A stretch of 64,000 bases of DNA from JACOMS01 sp964352785 (GTDB taxonomy: Bacteria; Pseudomonadota; Alphaproteobacteria; Caulobacterales; Maricaulaceae), in NCBI GenBank assembly GCA_964352785.1, contig CAYGTI010000006.1, forward strand, positions 93,308 to 157,307. The letters are read 5' to 3'. The notes beneath the pieces were generated by a model. It was given only the letters and a program-made list of their open reading frames with translations, was not told where the DNA came from and searched no databases. A program made the position numbers and the translations under genes. Shown here in pieces: positions 51,939-60,421 of the stretch (the first letter of the stretch is position 1; each line of letters opens with the position of its first letter).

Positions 51939-53330
51939 CTAGGACGCTCTTGCTTCGGCACGCCGTTTCAAGAGCGCCCGTTCCATTTTCTTCACAGTCG
52001 GGCCGTTAAGCTTGTATAGAACCATCAACATGCCAGCTGTAAAGAAGAAGATAGCAGGAACAAAATTGAACATAATCCGAATGCCTTGTAGGGACTCAGG
52101 CGTTTGAGTTTGGTTGGCAATAAACCCGAAAGTTGCAAGGATGAAGGCTGGCACTGCACTCCCGATTGCAGACCCAGCCTTAAGAGAAAACATTGAGGCG
52201 GAAACGGTGAGCCCAGCACTGTTTTTACCCGACTTCCATTCACCATATTCCGCGCAATCAGTATACATCGCAAAGAGCAGGGTGATAATGACGCCGAAGC
52301 AGAAAATACTGGCACTATGGAAAAAGACGGTCATCCAATAATTGTCCGGCGGGACGAAGTAACAGCCAATCAGCAAGGCGGCGTTTAAGATATTGGCAAA
52401 AATCATCAATTGGCGCTTATCGAACACTTTCAAGAAGGTTGGGGTAAGCAAGGCCCCAAAAAGCTGCCCAACAAATCCCAAAGTGATGAGCAATGACGTG
52501 CGATCCATCCACCATAGAATTTTCTCGTCCCCGAAGGGAACATTATATTTCATATAAAACGCGGCAGATGAGATACGGCTAATCAATCCAATAACGACCA
52601 AAATACCTGAAATCGCCAACACGATCCAAGAGATGTTTTTCAAGAGGACAGCCATATCTTCTCCGACGCTGGAGGAGTGTTTTTCGGGCTTAATCCGTTC
52701 TTTGGTCGAGGCGAAGGTGATCCAGAAAAGAATAACTGTAAGCACAGCAAAAAGTACGATTGTCAGGCGGAAGCCAAGCACTTCATTGCCGCCGCCAAGC
52801 CATTCAACGAGCGGTTTTGTCGTCGCGCTGACGACCAATGTACCTAAGGAAGCAAAAACGAAACGAAATTGCGTGGCCTTGGTACGTTCCATGGCGACAG
52901 GAGATATAACGGCCAGCAAAGCAGAATAGGGGACATTAATCGCTGTGTATCCCAGCATGACAAGCGAGTAAGAGACATAAGCAAATATGAGCTTTCCACT
53001 CTGAGAGAGGTCGGGGCCTAAAAACAGCAAATAGCCGAGAGCTGCATAAGGCAGGGCCACCCATAAAAGATAAGGTCGATACTTACCCCAGCGGGTATCT
53101 GTCCGGTCTGCCAATAGTCCCATTGCAGGGTCACTGAAGGCGTCGATGATTTTGGTGACAAGAAACATTACGCCGACGGCGGCAGGTGATATGCCCCAGA
53201 CATCTGTGTAATAATAGAGCAGGAAGATGCCGAAGAACCCCATATAGAAGTTCGACGCCATATCGCCGAGGCCATAACCAACTTTTTCACCGAAAGATAA
53301 GGGTGCTGTGTCCGGTTTTTGCGTGCTCAT
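51939..53330 (-). CDS. Sugar:cation symporter, GPH family (sucrose-type)
   Basis: 463 aa, about 12 membrane segments. The N-terminal YGLGDMASNFYMGFFGIFLL and DAFSDPAMGLLADRTDTRWG, then KYRPYLLW (about 62-89) are the glycoside-pentoside-hexuronide symporter signature. It carries the sugar across the inner membrane after the TonB receptor has brought it into the periplasm. It is divergent from the fructokinase with a LacI-type operator between the two. It is co-transcribed with the hydrolase downstream. Confidence 0.9.
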   Translation of the reverse strand: MSTQKPDTAPLSFGEKVGYGLGDMASNFYMGFFGIFLLYYYTDVWGISPAAVGVMFLVTKIIDAFSDPAMGLLADRTDTRWGKYRPYLLWVALPYAALGYLLFLGPDLSQSGKLIFAYVSYSLVMLGYTAINVPYSALLAVISPVAMERTKATQFRFVFASLGTLVVSATTKPLVEWLGGGNEVLGFRLTIVLFAVLTVILFWITFASTKERIKPEKHSSSVGEDMAVLLKNISWIVLAISGILVVIGLISRISSAAFYMKYNVPFGDEKILWWMDRTSLLITLGFVGQLFGALLTPTFLKVFDKRQLMIFANILNAALLIGCYFVPPDNYWMTVFFHSASIFCFGVIITLLFAMYTDCAEYGEWKSGKNSAGLTVSASMFSLKAGSAIGSAVPAFILATFGFIANQTQTPESLQGIRIMFNFVPAIFFFTAGMLMVLYKLNGPTVKKMERALLKRRAEARAS

Positions 53331-53428
53331 TGTCTATTCCCCCAAAGCCTTGCTTTGAACGTGTTATTCGTATTTCTGTCTTAGTTTTTCGTCGTTTTGT
53401 AACCCGCTTTCAGTACTCTATATAGAAA

Positions 53429-53444
53429 ATACAATCGATTGCAA
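53429..53444 (+). promoter_or_regulatory. LacI-type operator in the symporter/fructokinase divergon
   Basis: ATACAATCGATTGCAA, the most symmetric core (CAATCGATTG) of the set. It lies about 100 bp from the symporter start and 65 bp from the kinase start and could control both. Confidence 0.65.
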
Positions 53445-53508
53445 TTTATTTTATTTTCGTTCATAGAGTCTGAGCAACGCTATGGATCTAAATCATTGAG
53501 GTAGAATA

Positions 53509-54420
53509 ATGACGGTTTCAACTCAGTCTGAACCTCCAGCGCCAATTGTTGCGGCAATTGATGCAGGCGGCACGACATTTAAGTGTGCGCTTATTCAAGA
53601 AGGTCAGGGGATTATTGCGGGCATTCGTGTTCCAACGACCCAACCAACTGAAACCCTGCAAGGGTGCGCCCAGTTCTTCAAAGACCAAGCCGCCTTAGGG
53701 CGGAAGCCCTCTGTTATGGGTATTGCCTCATTTGGCCCTATTGATGTTGACCCTCAGTCTTCAAATTACGGAATGATACTCGATGGCCCAAAATTAGGCT
53801 GGGCCGCAACGAACCTTAAAACATATTTTGAACAAGAATTATCTCTGAAAGTAAAGGTCGATACCGACGTCAACGCGGCCTTGCTCGCCGAAATGAGATG
53901 GGGCGCCGCTAAAGGGGCAAACTCGGCTGCCTATGTCACGGTTGGTACCGGTATTGGCGGCGGATTGTTTGCCAATGGCGAGTTAATTGGAAAACCGTTC
54001 CATCCGGAATTTGGTCACATTCGCTTGCGCCGACATGAAGCTGATAAAGACTTTCCCGGGGTCTGCTCATATCATGGTGACTGTTTAGAGGGCCTAGCTT
54101 CTGCGACGGCTTTAACAAAAAGATTCGGTAATCCAGTAGACTTACCTGAAGGTCACATTGGCTGGGACATCGAAGCCTATTACTTGGCACAAGCGTGCAA
54201 CACCTTATCTCTAATGCTACGCCCGGATAAGATAGTTTTGGGCGGGGGGTTACTGTTAGCCCCTCATTTGATTGGCAGTGTCAGGAAGGAGTATGCGGGC
54301 TTAATGAATAACTACCTTTCTCAATCATGCGCAGAGATAGAGAACCTGATTGTCACACCGGGAATGGGAGATGATGCGGGTCTGTTTGGTGGTGCCTGTT
54401 TAGCGCATGATATGTTATAG
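53509..54420 (+). CDS. ROK-family fructokinase
   Basis: 303 aa. The N-terminal ATP-binding AIDAGGTTFKCALI (about 17-30), the phosphoryl-transfer region TDVNAALLAEMRWG (about 118-131), VTVGTGIGGG and the zinc-type His/Cys cluster GHIRLRRH...CSYHGDCLEGLA (about 170-200) identify a ROK fructokinase (ScrK/Mak type). It phosphorylates the fructose released by the hydrolase. GAGGTAG precedes its ATG. It diverges from the symporter gene with a shared operator. Confidence 0.9.
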   Translation: MTVSTQSEPPAPIVAAIDAGGTTFKCALIQEGQGIIAGIRVPTTQPTETLQGCAQFFKDQAALGRKPSVMGIASFGPIDVDPQSSNYGMILDGPKLGWAATNLKTYFEQELSLKVKVDTDVNAALLAEMRWGAAKGANSAAYVTVGTGIGGGLFANGELIGKPFHPEFGHIRLRRHEADKDFPGVCSYHGDCLEGLASATALTKRFGNPVDLPEGHIGWDIEAYYLAQACNTLSLMLRPDKIVLGGGLLLAPHLIGSVRKEYAGLMNNYLSQSCAEIENLIVTPGMGDDAGLFGGACLAHDML

Positions 54421-54670
54421 GGCGTTGCATTCTAAAAGCATGGGGGCATTAGTTAAGGTCCACTAAGGGGAGTGGCTGCGTGAAAACGTACTTCCAAGAT
54501 TTTTCGGCGCATTATTCTTGCACAGGTGATTCTATAAAAGAATGAGTTTGCATGCGTGATGTCTAAAACGGTCAGTCTTGGAACATTATCATAAAAAACT
54601 TCACGGGAAGACGTTTTCATACAGCCACGGGATAATTTTGCCGTTTTTATCATGTAGTGTTTTTCTATGT

Positions 54671-54696
54671 TGGCTCCGAAATCCGGACTCGAACCT
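54671..54696 (-). repeat. tRNA 3'-end-like sequence, copy 1
   Basis: The minus strand contains GGTTCGAGTCCGG followed by ATTTCGGAGCCA, like a T-arm, acceptor strand and CCA end of a tRNA. No matching 5' half was found, so it is a fragment or att-like remnant, not a gene. Confidence 0.45.
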
Positions 54697-54747
54697 AATG
54701 AGAAAACAGGAAAGCGCAATGAATACAAGAGATTGAGGTGAGGGGGA

Positions 54748-54773
54748 TGGCTCCGCAAGCAGGACTCACACCT
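54748..54773 (-). repeat. tRNA 3'-end-like sequence, copy 2
   Basis: Matches copy 1 at 21 of 26 positions (minus strand: GGTGTGAGTCCTGC then TTGCGGAGCCA), 77 bp away in the same orientation. Loss of the TTCGA loop consensus indicates decay. Confidence 0.4.
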
Positions 54774-54946
54774 TTCTTAAATATCTATATATTTCAGTAA
54801 CTTATTAAGACATCAATGTCAAAAAGAATCTCACAAAGTATCCAAAATGAATCTCAAAACTGACTAGAATCGAAAACTTTGACGCTCTCTAACCTATCTA
54901 CAATAGGGCTGTATTTTGTCAAAGTGGGTCATAAGGCATATCGTAT

Positions 54947-55984
54947 TCATGTGGCCCTAGATTTAAGCTTCAACGCAGGCTTCTCAATGACGTGCCACGA
55001 CAGCCCGGCGAACAGAATGAACAGAGGTGTTGAAATCGCCATGATTTCAAATGGCCCTAAACCCGGGATGAAGAATAGCACCGCTTGGATAATTGGGTAA
55101 TGCCAAATGTAAATGCCGTATGAGTAATCCGGCAGTTTGAGCAGCGGCTTAAATTGACGGCGCGAAAGCCCCAGTCTCAACATCAGCCCCGTGAGTAAAA
55201 GTGTTGCTAGTAGCTCTCCCGCAAACCCAGCGCCAAAGACGGCGAATAGAATAGCGACAACCCCAATACTCCACAAAGGCGGTCTGCGGCCTGCTGGCCA
55301 GTGCCAAAGGGCCATGCCAAGAAGGAAGCAGCCTGACAGTCTAAACAAAGGCCATAAAGACGCCGGCAGGGCTGAAACATCCACCGCTAAAGGCGCGAGT
55401 AGATAGATGGCTTGGACCGCGACAAGCATGACCACGGTCGTCCATAAGCGTTTTGCGAGACCTATCGTGAAGGCGAAAGCGGCTAAAACATAAGCCACCA
55501 GTTCATATCTGATCGTCCAAAGCGGGCCATTAAAGTCCTGTTCAACATTACCCATGAATATTCCGCCTGGCGCGCCTTCAGGGTCACCCATCAATAAGAC
55601 CCGTAGCGCATAAGACCATGTATCTTGTGAGGCCAGATTAGGCAGGCCGCCCGGTTTAGAAAAGACGGTTGAGAAGATGAATATGAACGCAACCATGAGG
55701 GCGATTAGAGCCGGGTAAATCCTGAGGAGCCGAGAAACCGCATAGGACTTCAAGTCGTTTCGTGTCGCGAGGCTCTTCATGATGAGCAATCCAGAGAGCA
55801 CAAAAAAACCGTTCACGGCCATATAGCCACCCGTCCATTGATAAATGCGGAAAGGCTCATGACCTTCAGTGGTTAGCCAAAAATGGCCGAGGGCTACGAA
55901 GCCAGCCAAGACCCATCTGATAGGGGTGAAGTGATTTGAGCCAAATAATGGGTCACTCTGCGTATTTGGGAGTGTTGAGACCAT
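54947..55984 (-). CDS. Acyltransferase 3 family membrane protein (OafA/YrhL-like)
   Basis: 345 aa, about ten membrane segments. The N-terminal His and Arg in RWVLAGFVALGHFWLTTEGH, then GYMAVNGFFVLSGLLIMKSL (about 52-71) and AVSRLLRIYPALI are the acyltransferase-3 signature. Such proteins acylate surface glycans, lipids or other envelope molecules. The ATG is 2 bases after the stop of the PepSY gene, with GGAGG inside that gene's end, so it is the last gene of the copper operon. Its place there is unexplained. Confidence 0.87.
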   Translation of the reverse strand: MVSTLPNTQSDPLFGSNHFTPIRWVLAGFVALGHFWLTTEGHEPFRIYQWTGGYMAVNGFFVLSGLLIMKSLATRNDLKSYAVSRLLRIYPALIALMVAFIFIFSTVFSKPGGLPNLASQDTWSYALRVLLMGDPEGAPGGIFMGNVEQDFNGPLWTIRYELVAYVLAAFAFTIGLAKRLWTTVVMLVAVQAIYLLAPLAVDVSALPASLWPLFRLSGCFLLGMALWHWPAGRRPPLWSIGVVAILFAVFGAGFAGELLATLLLTGLMLRLGLSRRQFKPLLKLPDYSYGIYIWHYPIIQAVLFFIPGLGPFEIMAISTPLFILFAGLSWHVIEKPALKLKSRAT

Positions 55985-55986
55985 GA

Positions 55987-56718
55987 TCAGCCTCCAATCT
56001 TGGTTAGGCGGCGACGTTTAAGTGTGCTGAGAAGTCTCAGAATGGCGAGCCCAAATCCCGAGAGGAAGAAGACGATTGAAAGCGCTGAAAAAGCCTTGAG
56101 CCACCATGAATTGAAATTCTCGCGGTTGCTCCAATCCATAATGTGTAGCCCCCACATGAAATCAAAGGTGCGCCATAGTCCCGTTCTCACCGTTTTAACT
56201 TCAGCGGTTGTGGCATCCACATAAAAGCTGGCGGCATCTGGCTTTTCAAAGTCGATGCGCCAGACCGGGCCTGAGCGGCCATATTCACGCGGCGCTTTGT
56301 TTGGAAAGAATGTCGCGCTTGTTTCTGTGCTGCGTCCTGCATAATTTGAGACGGCGATCTTTGTGGCGAGACCTTCACTTAAAGAGCTGCGCATATCGCC
56401 TGTTTTGGCATCAAAGATTTGAGGCTTGCCGTTACTGAGCGCTAAATAAACGGGCTCTGTCTCAATGAATTGCAATGTGATCGTTTGCGGCGTGAAGGCA
56501 TGTTGGGTCAGAACATCTATGGGCCCTAGTATATCGAGGCCCGGCTCTAGAAGCGGCGGTGTTTGCTCACTGCGCAGATGCGTGCCTCGCACTTGGTCAA
56601 TTGGAAAAAGGGTCATGAATAATCCGGATATGAGCCAGAGTCCGAGTTGCAGACCAATGCCAATGCCGAACCATAAATGTAGCTTACGCAAATTTCGGTT
56701 TAAAATCGCTTTATTCAT
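55987..56718 (-). CDS. PepSY-domain membrane protein
   Basis: 243 aa from the ATG at 56718, which has GGGGAGG upstream; an upstream extension to 56787 is rejected. A membrane segment near residues 17-38 (GIGIGLQLGLWLISGLFMTL) is followed by a periplasmic PepSY-like part (about 60-190), with FEKPDAASFYVDATTAEVKT matching the PepSY repeat end. A second membrane segment lies at about 213-233. The size and layout are those of small PepSY_TM proteins often found beside copper or iron genes and thought to act in metal reduction or protease inhibition. The role is not proven. Confidence 0.82.
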   Translation of the reverse strand: MNKAILNRNLRKLHLWFGIGIGLQLGLWLISGLFMTLFPIDQVRGTHLRSEQTPPLLEPGLDILGPIDVLTQHAFTPQTITLQFIETEPVYLALSNGKPQIFDAKTGDMRSSLSEGLATKIAVSNYAGRSTETSATFFPNKAPREYGRSGPVWRIDFEKPDAASFYVDATTAEVKTVRTGLWRTFDFMWGLHIMDWSNRENFNSWWLKAFSALSIVFFLSGFGLAILRLLSTLKRRRLTKIGG

Positions 56719-56783
56719 GAAGCCCTCCCCAGAACTCTTAAATGGGCGGTTGCGCCTACGATAAAAACCGCAGGCGCAGGTAA

Positions 56784-57221
56784 TCATTGACCGCTATGGT
56801 CCATCTTTGCATCGAGACAGTCTGTGCCATCTGTATCTGTGTTGCAAATCGCGGTGATGCGGTAGCTTCCATCACGGCCTTTTTTGACCATGAAACTGAC
56901 CTTATCGTCTTTTGCAAACCCGGACAGATCGACCGTAGATGTGATGCCAAATCCCATCGTCATCGCCCCCATGCCAACGCCGTCAATGGCCTGATGATCA
57001 ATTGTCGCTTCTGTGCCGTCTGGACTAATAGAGAATATTACGCCTGTTGTATGGCCGGTGTCGCCCATGGTCTTTGCGTCTGCCATTTTACTATGGTCCA
57101 TTGTGCTGTGGTCCACCTTGGCGTCGTCCATTTTAGAGTGATCCATTTCGCCGGAGCCGCCGCACGCAGAGATGCTAATTGCGGCTAAGGCCGTAAGTGT
57201 GAGTTGGGTTAGATGTTTCAT
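56784..57221 (-). CDS. CusF-like copper-binding lipoprotein with Met/His repeats
   Basis: 145 aa. A lipobox (AISISAC, Cys20) is followed by degenerate DHSKM-type repeats (MDHSKMDDAKVDHSTMDHSK, about 26-45) that could bind Cu(I)/Ag(I), and then a CusF domain (about 57-122): GVIFSISPDGTEATIDHQAI, GMGAMTMGF and DKVSFMVKK. CusF normally passes Cu(I) to CusB. A Cys pair (CNTDTDGTDC) lies in the C-terminal tail. The start overlaps the cusA stop by 4 bp, so it is in the efflux operon. Confidence 0.88.
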   Translation of the reverse strand: MKHLTQLTLTALAAISISACGGSGEMDHSKMDDAKVDHSTMDHSKMADAKTMGDTGHTTGVIFSISPDGTEATIDHQAIDGVGMGAMTMGFGITSTVDLSGFAKDDKVSFMVKKGRDGSYRITAICNTDTDGTDCLDAKMDHSGQ

Positions 57222-60200
57222 GCGGTTTCTCCTTCAAGCGTTGCATGTGTTGGTTTTGGAAGTTTTGGTGATTTTGGAAGTTGGCGACCGACCCAGATGA
57301 AATAGATGGCTGGAATGACAATGAGCGTCAGCAGGGTTGTTGAAATCATGCCGCCAAGCATGGGCAGAGCGATACGCCGCATGACATCAGAGCCTAAGCC
57401 TTCAGTTAGGAATATGGGGGCTAAGCCTGCCATGACTGTGAGGACAGTCATTAGTTTAGGCCGTACACGTAGCGCCGCGCCGTGGCTCACCGCTTGGAAA
57501 AGATCATCGCGTGTTTTGGGGCTGTCCGTGCGCACTTGTTGATCAATGTAGAGCAGCATGACCACGGCGGTTTCAACAGCGATGCCGCCCAAAGCGATAA
57601 AACCAACAGCCACCGCAACAGAAAGGTTATAGCCCGCCAAATAAACGGCCCATAAACCACCAACGAGCCCGAATGGCAGAGACAGCATGATAATCAGTGT
57701 GCGGTCGAGACGGCCAAAGTGGAGCATTAGGAGCAGAAAGATAAGACCGATAGCGGCAGGTATTGCAATTTTTAGACGTTCATTGGCGCGCTGTAATTGC
57801 TCATACTGACCCGACCATCCAATGGCGTAGCCCGGCGGCAAGGTGACAGCATTTGCAACAATGTCCTTGGCCTCGGCTACATAGCCCCCAAGGTCACGTC
57901 CCGCGATGTCGACAAAGACCCATCCCGTAAGGCGCGCGTTTTCAGACCGGATCATTGGCGGCCCTTCAGTATAGGCAACGCTTGCAACTTCGCGCAGCGG
58001 AATATGCGCGCCCGTTGGTGTGGGAATGAGGATAGCCTCAATGTCAGCATCCGTCTCGCGGAAGGCCCGCTCATATCGGAGCATGATATTATAGCGCTCC
58101 CGGCCTTGCACCGACTCGGCCAAGGTCATTCCGCCAAGAGCTGTTTGGATAACGCCCTGGAAGGTCCCCATGTCGATATTGCGGCGCGCCAGTTCCAATC
58201 GGTTAGGCGTAATCTCAAGATATTTACCGCCGAGAACACGGTCAGCAAAAGCAGACCGCGTGCCGGGGATGTCGGTCACAACGCCTTCAATTTCGCGCGC
58301 AATGGCTTCGATCTGCGTGAGGTTATCACCAGTTACCTTAATGCCTATCGGCGTACGAATACCCGTTGAGACCATATCCATGCGAATTTTAATCGGATAG
58401 CCCCAAGAGTTCACAAGACCCGGCATTTGAAGGCGGCTGTTAAGATCATCGACAATACCGTCGGCAGTCATACCTGCGCGCCATTCGGATTTAGGCTTTA
58501 GCTTTATCCAGCTTTCAATCATGGTCAGCGGCGCAGGGTCGGTCGCCGTATCAGCGCGCCCCGCCTTGCCAAACACGCTTTCAACTTCAGGCACAGTTTT
58601 AATCACGCGGTTAGTTTGGCCAAGTATTTCACGCATCTTAGTTGAGGAAACGCCCGGCAATGTTGTCGGCATATACAGCAGCTCGCCCTCATAGAGCGCG
58701 GGCATGAATTCAGTGCCTAACCTTTGAGCCGGAATGATAACGCTGGCTGTAATGATCAGGGCGATGAGCACTGTCGCCCATTTGAATTTGAGCGCTGCCC
58801 AGATGATGGGTTTATAAATCCAGACAAAGAAACGGTTAAGCGGGTTGGCTGTCTCAGGCCGCATCTTGCCGCGCAAAAGCCAGATCATCAGCACAGGAAT
58901 AAGCGTCACGGATAGCAAAGCGCCAAAGGCCATTGCGTAGGTCTTGGTAAAGGCGAGCGGTGAGAACAGGCGGTAGCTCTCGCCCGTTAAAGCGAAGACA
59001 GGGAGAAAAGAGACGACGATAATCAGCAGCGAGAAAAAGAGACCGGGGCCAACTTCTTGCGCGGCTTCAATTAGCACGCGTTTGCGCGTTGGCTCGTCAG
59101 GCTTATCTCCTAAATCAGAGAGTTTTCGCACCCCGTTTTCGACCATGACAATGGACGCATCCACCATCGCGCCAATCGCAATAGCTATGCCGCCTAAAGA
59201 CATGATGTTAGCTGTGACGCCTTGGCCTGACATGATGATGAAAGCCCCAAGAACGCCCAATGGCAGGGTGATTACCGCAACAAACGCCGCCCTAAAATGC
59301 AGTAAGAAGAGAAAAATGACGAGGGCGACAACAAGGCCTTCTTCAATCAGCTTCTTTTTCAGATAGGACACGGCTCCCTCAATGAGCGGCGCGCGGTCAT
59401 AGACTGTGACAATCTCAACACCGTCCGGTAGCCCGCGCTGCAGCTCTGTGAGCTTATCTTTGACGCGGTCAATGACCTCCAAGGCGTTTTCGCCGTCGCG
59501 CATGACAATAATGCCTGCCACGGTTTCGCCTTCGCCGTTGAGTTCGACAATACCGCGCCGAAGCGCTGGCCCTTCAACGATGCGGGCCACATCCGATAAT
59601 ATCACAGGCGTCCCGTCTTCGGCCAAAACCACGACTTGTTCTAAGTCGAGCGCTGTTTTGACGTAGCCGGATGATCGGATGACATATTCAGTCTCGCCTT
59701 GCTCAAGCACGCGTCCGCCAACCTCGCTGCTGGCGGCGCGAATGGCGCGAGCAAGCTGGTCGATAGATACGTTAAATGACTCTAATTGATTAGGGTCGAT
59801 GAGGACTTGATATTCCCGTTCAAATCCGCCGACGGAGGCCACTTCTGAAACGCCTTCTACGCCTGAAAGCTCTAGCTTTAAGAACCAATCTTGGAGGGAC
59901 CGCAGCTCCGCCAAATCTGTCTGCCCCGTCTTATCGACTAAGGCATATTGGTAAATCCAGCCCACGCCCGTTGCGTCGGGCCCAATTTGAGGATTGGCAT
60001 TTTCAGGGAGTTCAGACCCAAGACGAGAGAGCGCTTCGACGACGCGTGAGCGCGCCCAATAAGGGTCCACGCTGTCTTCAAAGATGACATAAACAAAACT
60101 GGTGCCAAACATGGACGAGCCGCGCACGTCTTTCGTCCTTGGCAGACCTAATAAATTTGTTGAGAGCGGATAAGTCACCAAATCTTCGACAATTTGCGGT

Positions 60201-60421
60201 GACTGTCCCGGAAACTCGGTCCGTATGATGACCTGCGTATCCGTCAGATCAGGGATGGCATCAAGCGGCATTTCCTTGAGCGACAGCCAGCCTCCGACGG
60301 CCAATGCTATGGCAAGAACAATGATGATAAGCTGATTGGCAACGGACCATGCAATCAGCTTGGCAATGGCTGACTTTGACGGGTCATTGCCCGCTAAGTT
60401 GTCGATGTTATGCTCGCTCAT
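57218..60421 (-). CDS. cusA: Heavy-metal efflux RND pump, CusA-type
   Basis: 1067 aa inner-membrane RND proton antiporter of the HME class, the usual length. The N-terminal helix with LKEMPLDAIPDLTDTQVI (about 48-65), IAIGAMVDASIVMVENGVRK in transmembrane helix 4 (the Asp carries protons), a periplasmic Met-containing LLYMPTTLPGVSSTKM and the C-terminal ALGGIAVETAVVML are visible. The MVDA form points to monovalent Cu/Ag rather than the Co/Zn/Cd group. It works with CusB and CusC across the envelope. Genes overlap by 4 bp on both sides. Confidence 0.93.
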   Translation of the reverse strand: MSEHNIDNLAGNDPSKSAIAKLIAWSVANQLIIIVLAIALAVGGWLSLKEMPLDAIPDLTDTQVIIRTEFPGQSPQIVEDLVTYPLSTNLLGLPRTKDVRGSSMFGTSFVYVIFEDSVDPYWARSRVVEALSRLGSELPENANPQIGPDATGVGWIYQYALVDKTGQTDLAELRSLQDWFLKLELSGVEGVSEVASVGGFEREYQVLIDPNQLESFNVSIDQLARAIRAASSEVGGRVLEQGETEYVIRSSGYVKTALDLEQVVVLAEDGTPVILSDVARIVEGPALRRGIVELNGEGETVAGIIVMRDGENALEVIDRVKDKLTELQRGLPDGVEIVTVYDRAPLIEGAVSYLKKKLIEEGLVVALVIFLFLLHFRAAFVAVITLPLGVLGAFIIMSGQGVTANIMSLGGIAIAIGAMVDASIVMVENGVRKLSDLGDKPDEPTRKRVLIEAAQEVGPGLFFSLLIIVVSFLPVFALTGESYRLFSPLAFTKTYAMAFGALLSVTLIPVLMIWLLRGKMRPETANPLNRFFVWIYKPIIWAALKFKWATVLIALIITASVIIPAQRLGTEFMPALYEGELLYMPTTLPGVSSTKMREILGQTNRVIKTVPEVESVFGKAGRADTATDPAPLTMIESWIKLKPKSEWRAGMTADGIVDDLNSRLQMPGLVNSWGYPIKIRMDMVSTGIRTPIGIKVTGDNLTQIEAIAREIEGVVTDIPGTRSAFADRVLGGKYLEITPNRLELARRNIDMGTFQGVIQTALGGMTLAESVQGRERYNIMLRYERAFRETDADIEAILIPTPTGAHIPLREVASVAYTEGPPMIRSENARLTGWVFVDIAGRDLGGYVAEAKDIVANAVTLPPGYAIGWSGQYEQLQRANERLKIAIPAAIGLIFLLLMLHFGRLDRTLIIMLSLPFGLVGGLWAVYLAGYNLSVAVAVGFIALGGIAVETAVVMLLYIDQQVRTDSPKTRDDLFQAVSHGAALRVRPKLMTVLTVMAGLAPIFLTEGLGSDVMRRIALPMLGGMISTTLLTLIVIPAIYFIWVGRQLPKSPKLPKPTHATLEGETA

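Larger units (their letters stand above)
54421..54946. other. Noncoding interval with tRNA-3'-end-like repeats
   Basis: About 525 bp, no convincing gene. A 101-codon open frame on the minus strand (54453-54758) runs through the repeats and looks spurious. The two repeats described separately suggest an old integration site. Confidence 0.4.

Noticed and set aside
54453..54758. 101-codon open frame on the minus strand
   Set aside because: It runs through tRNA-like repeats and has no coding signs.
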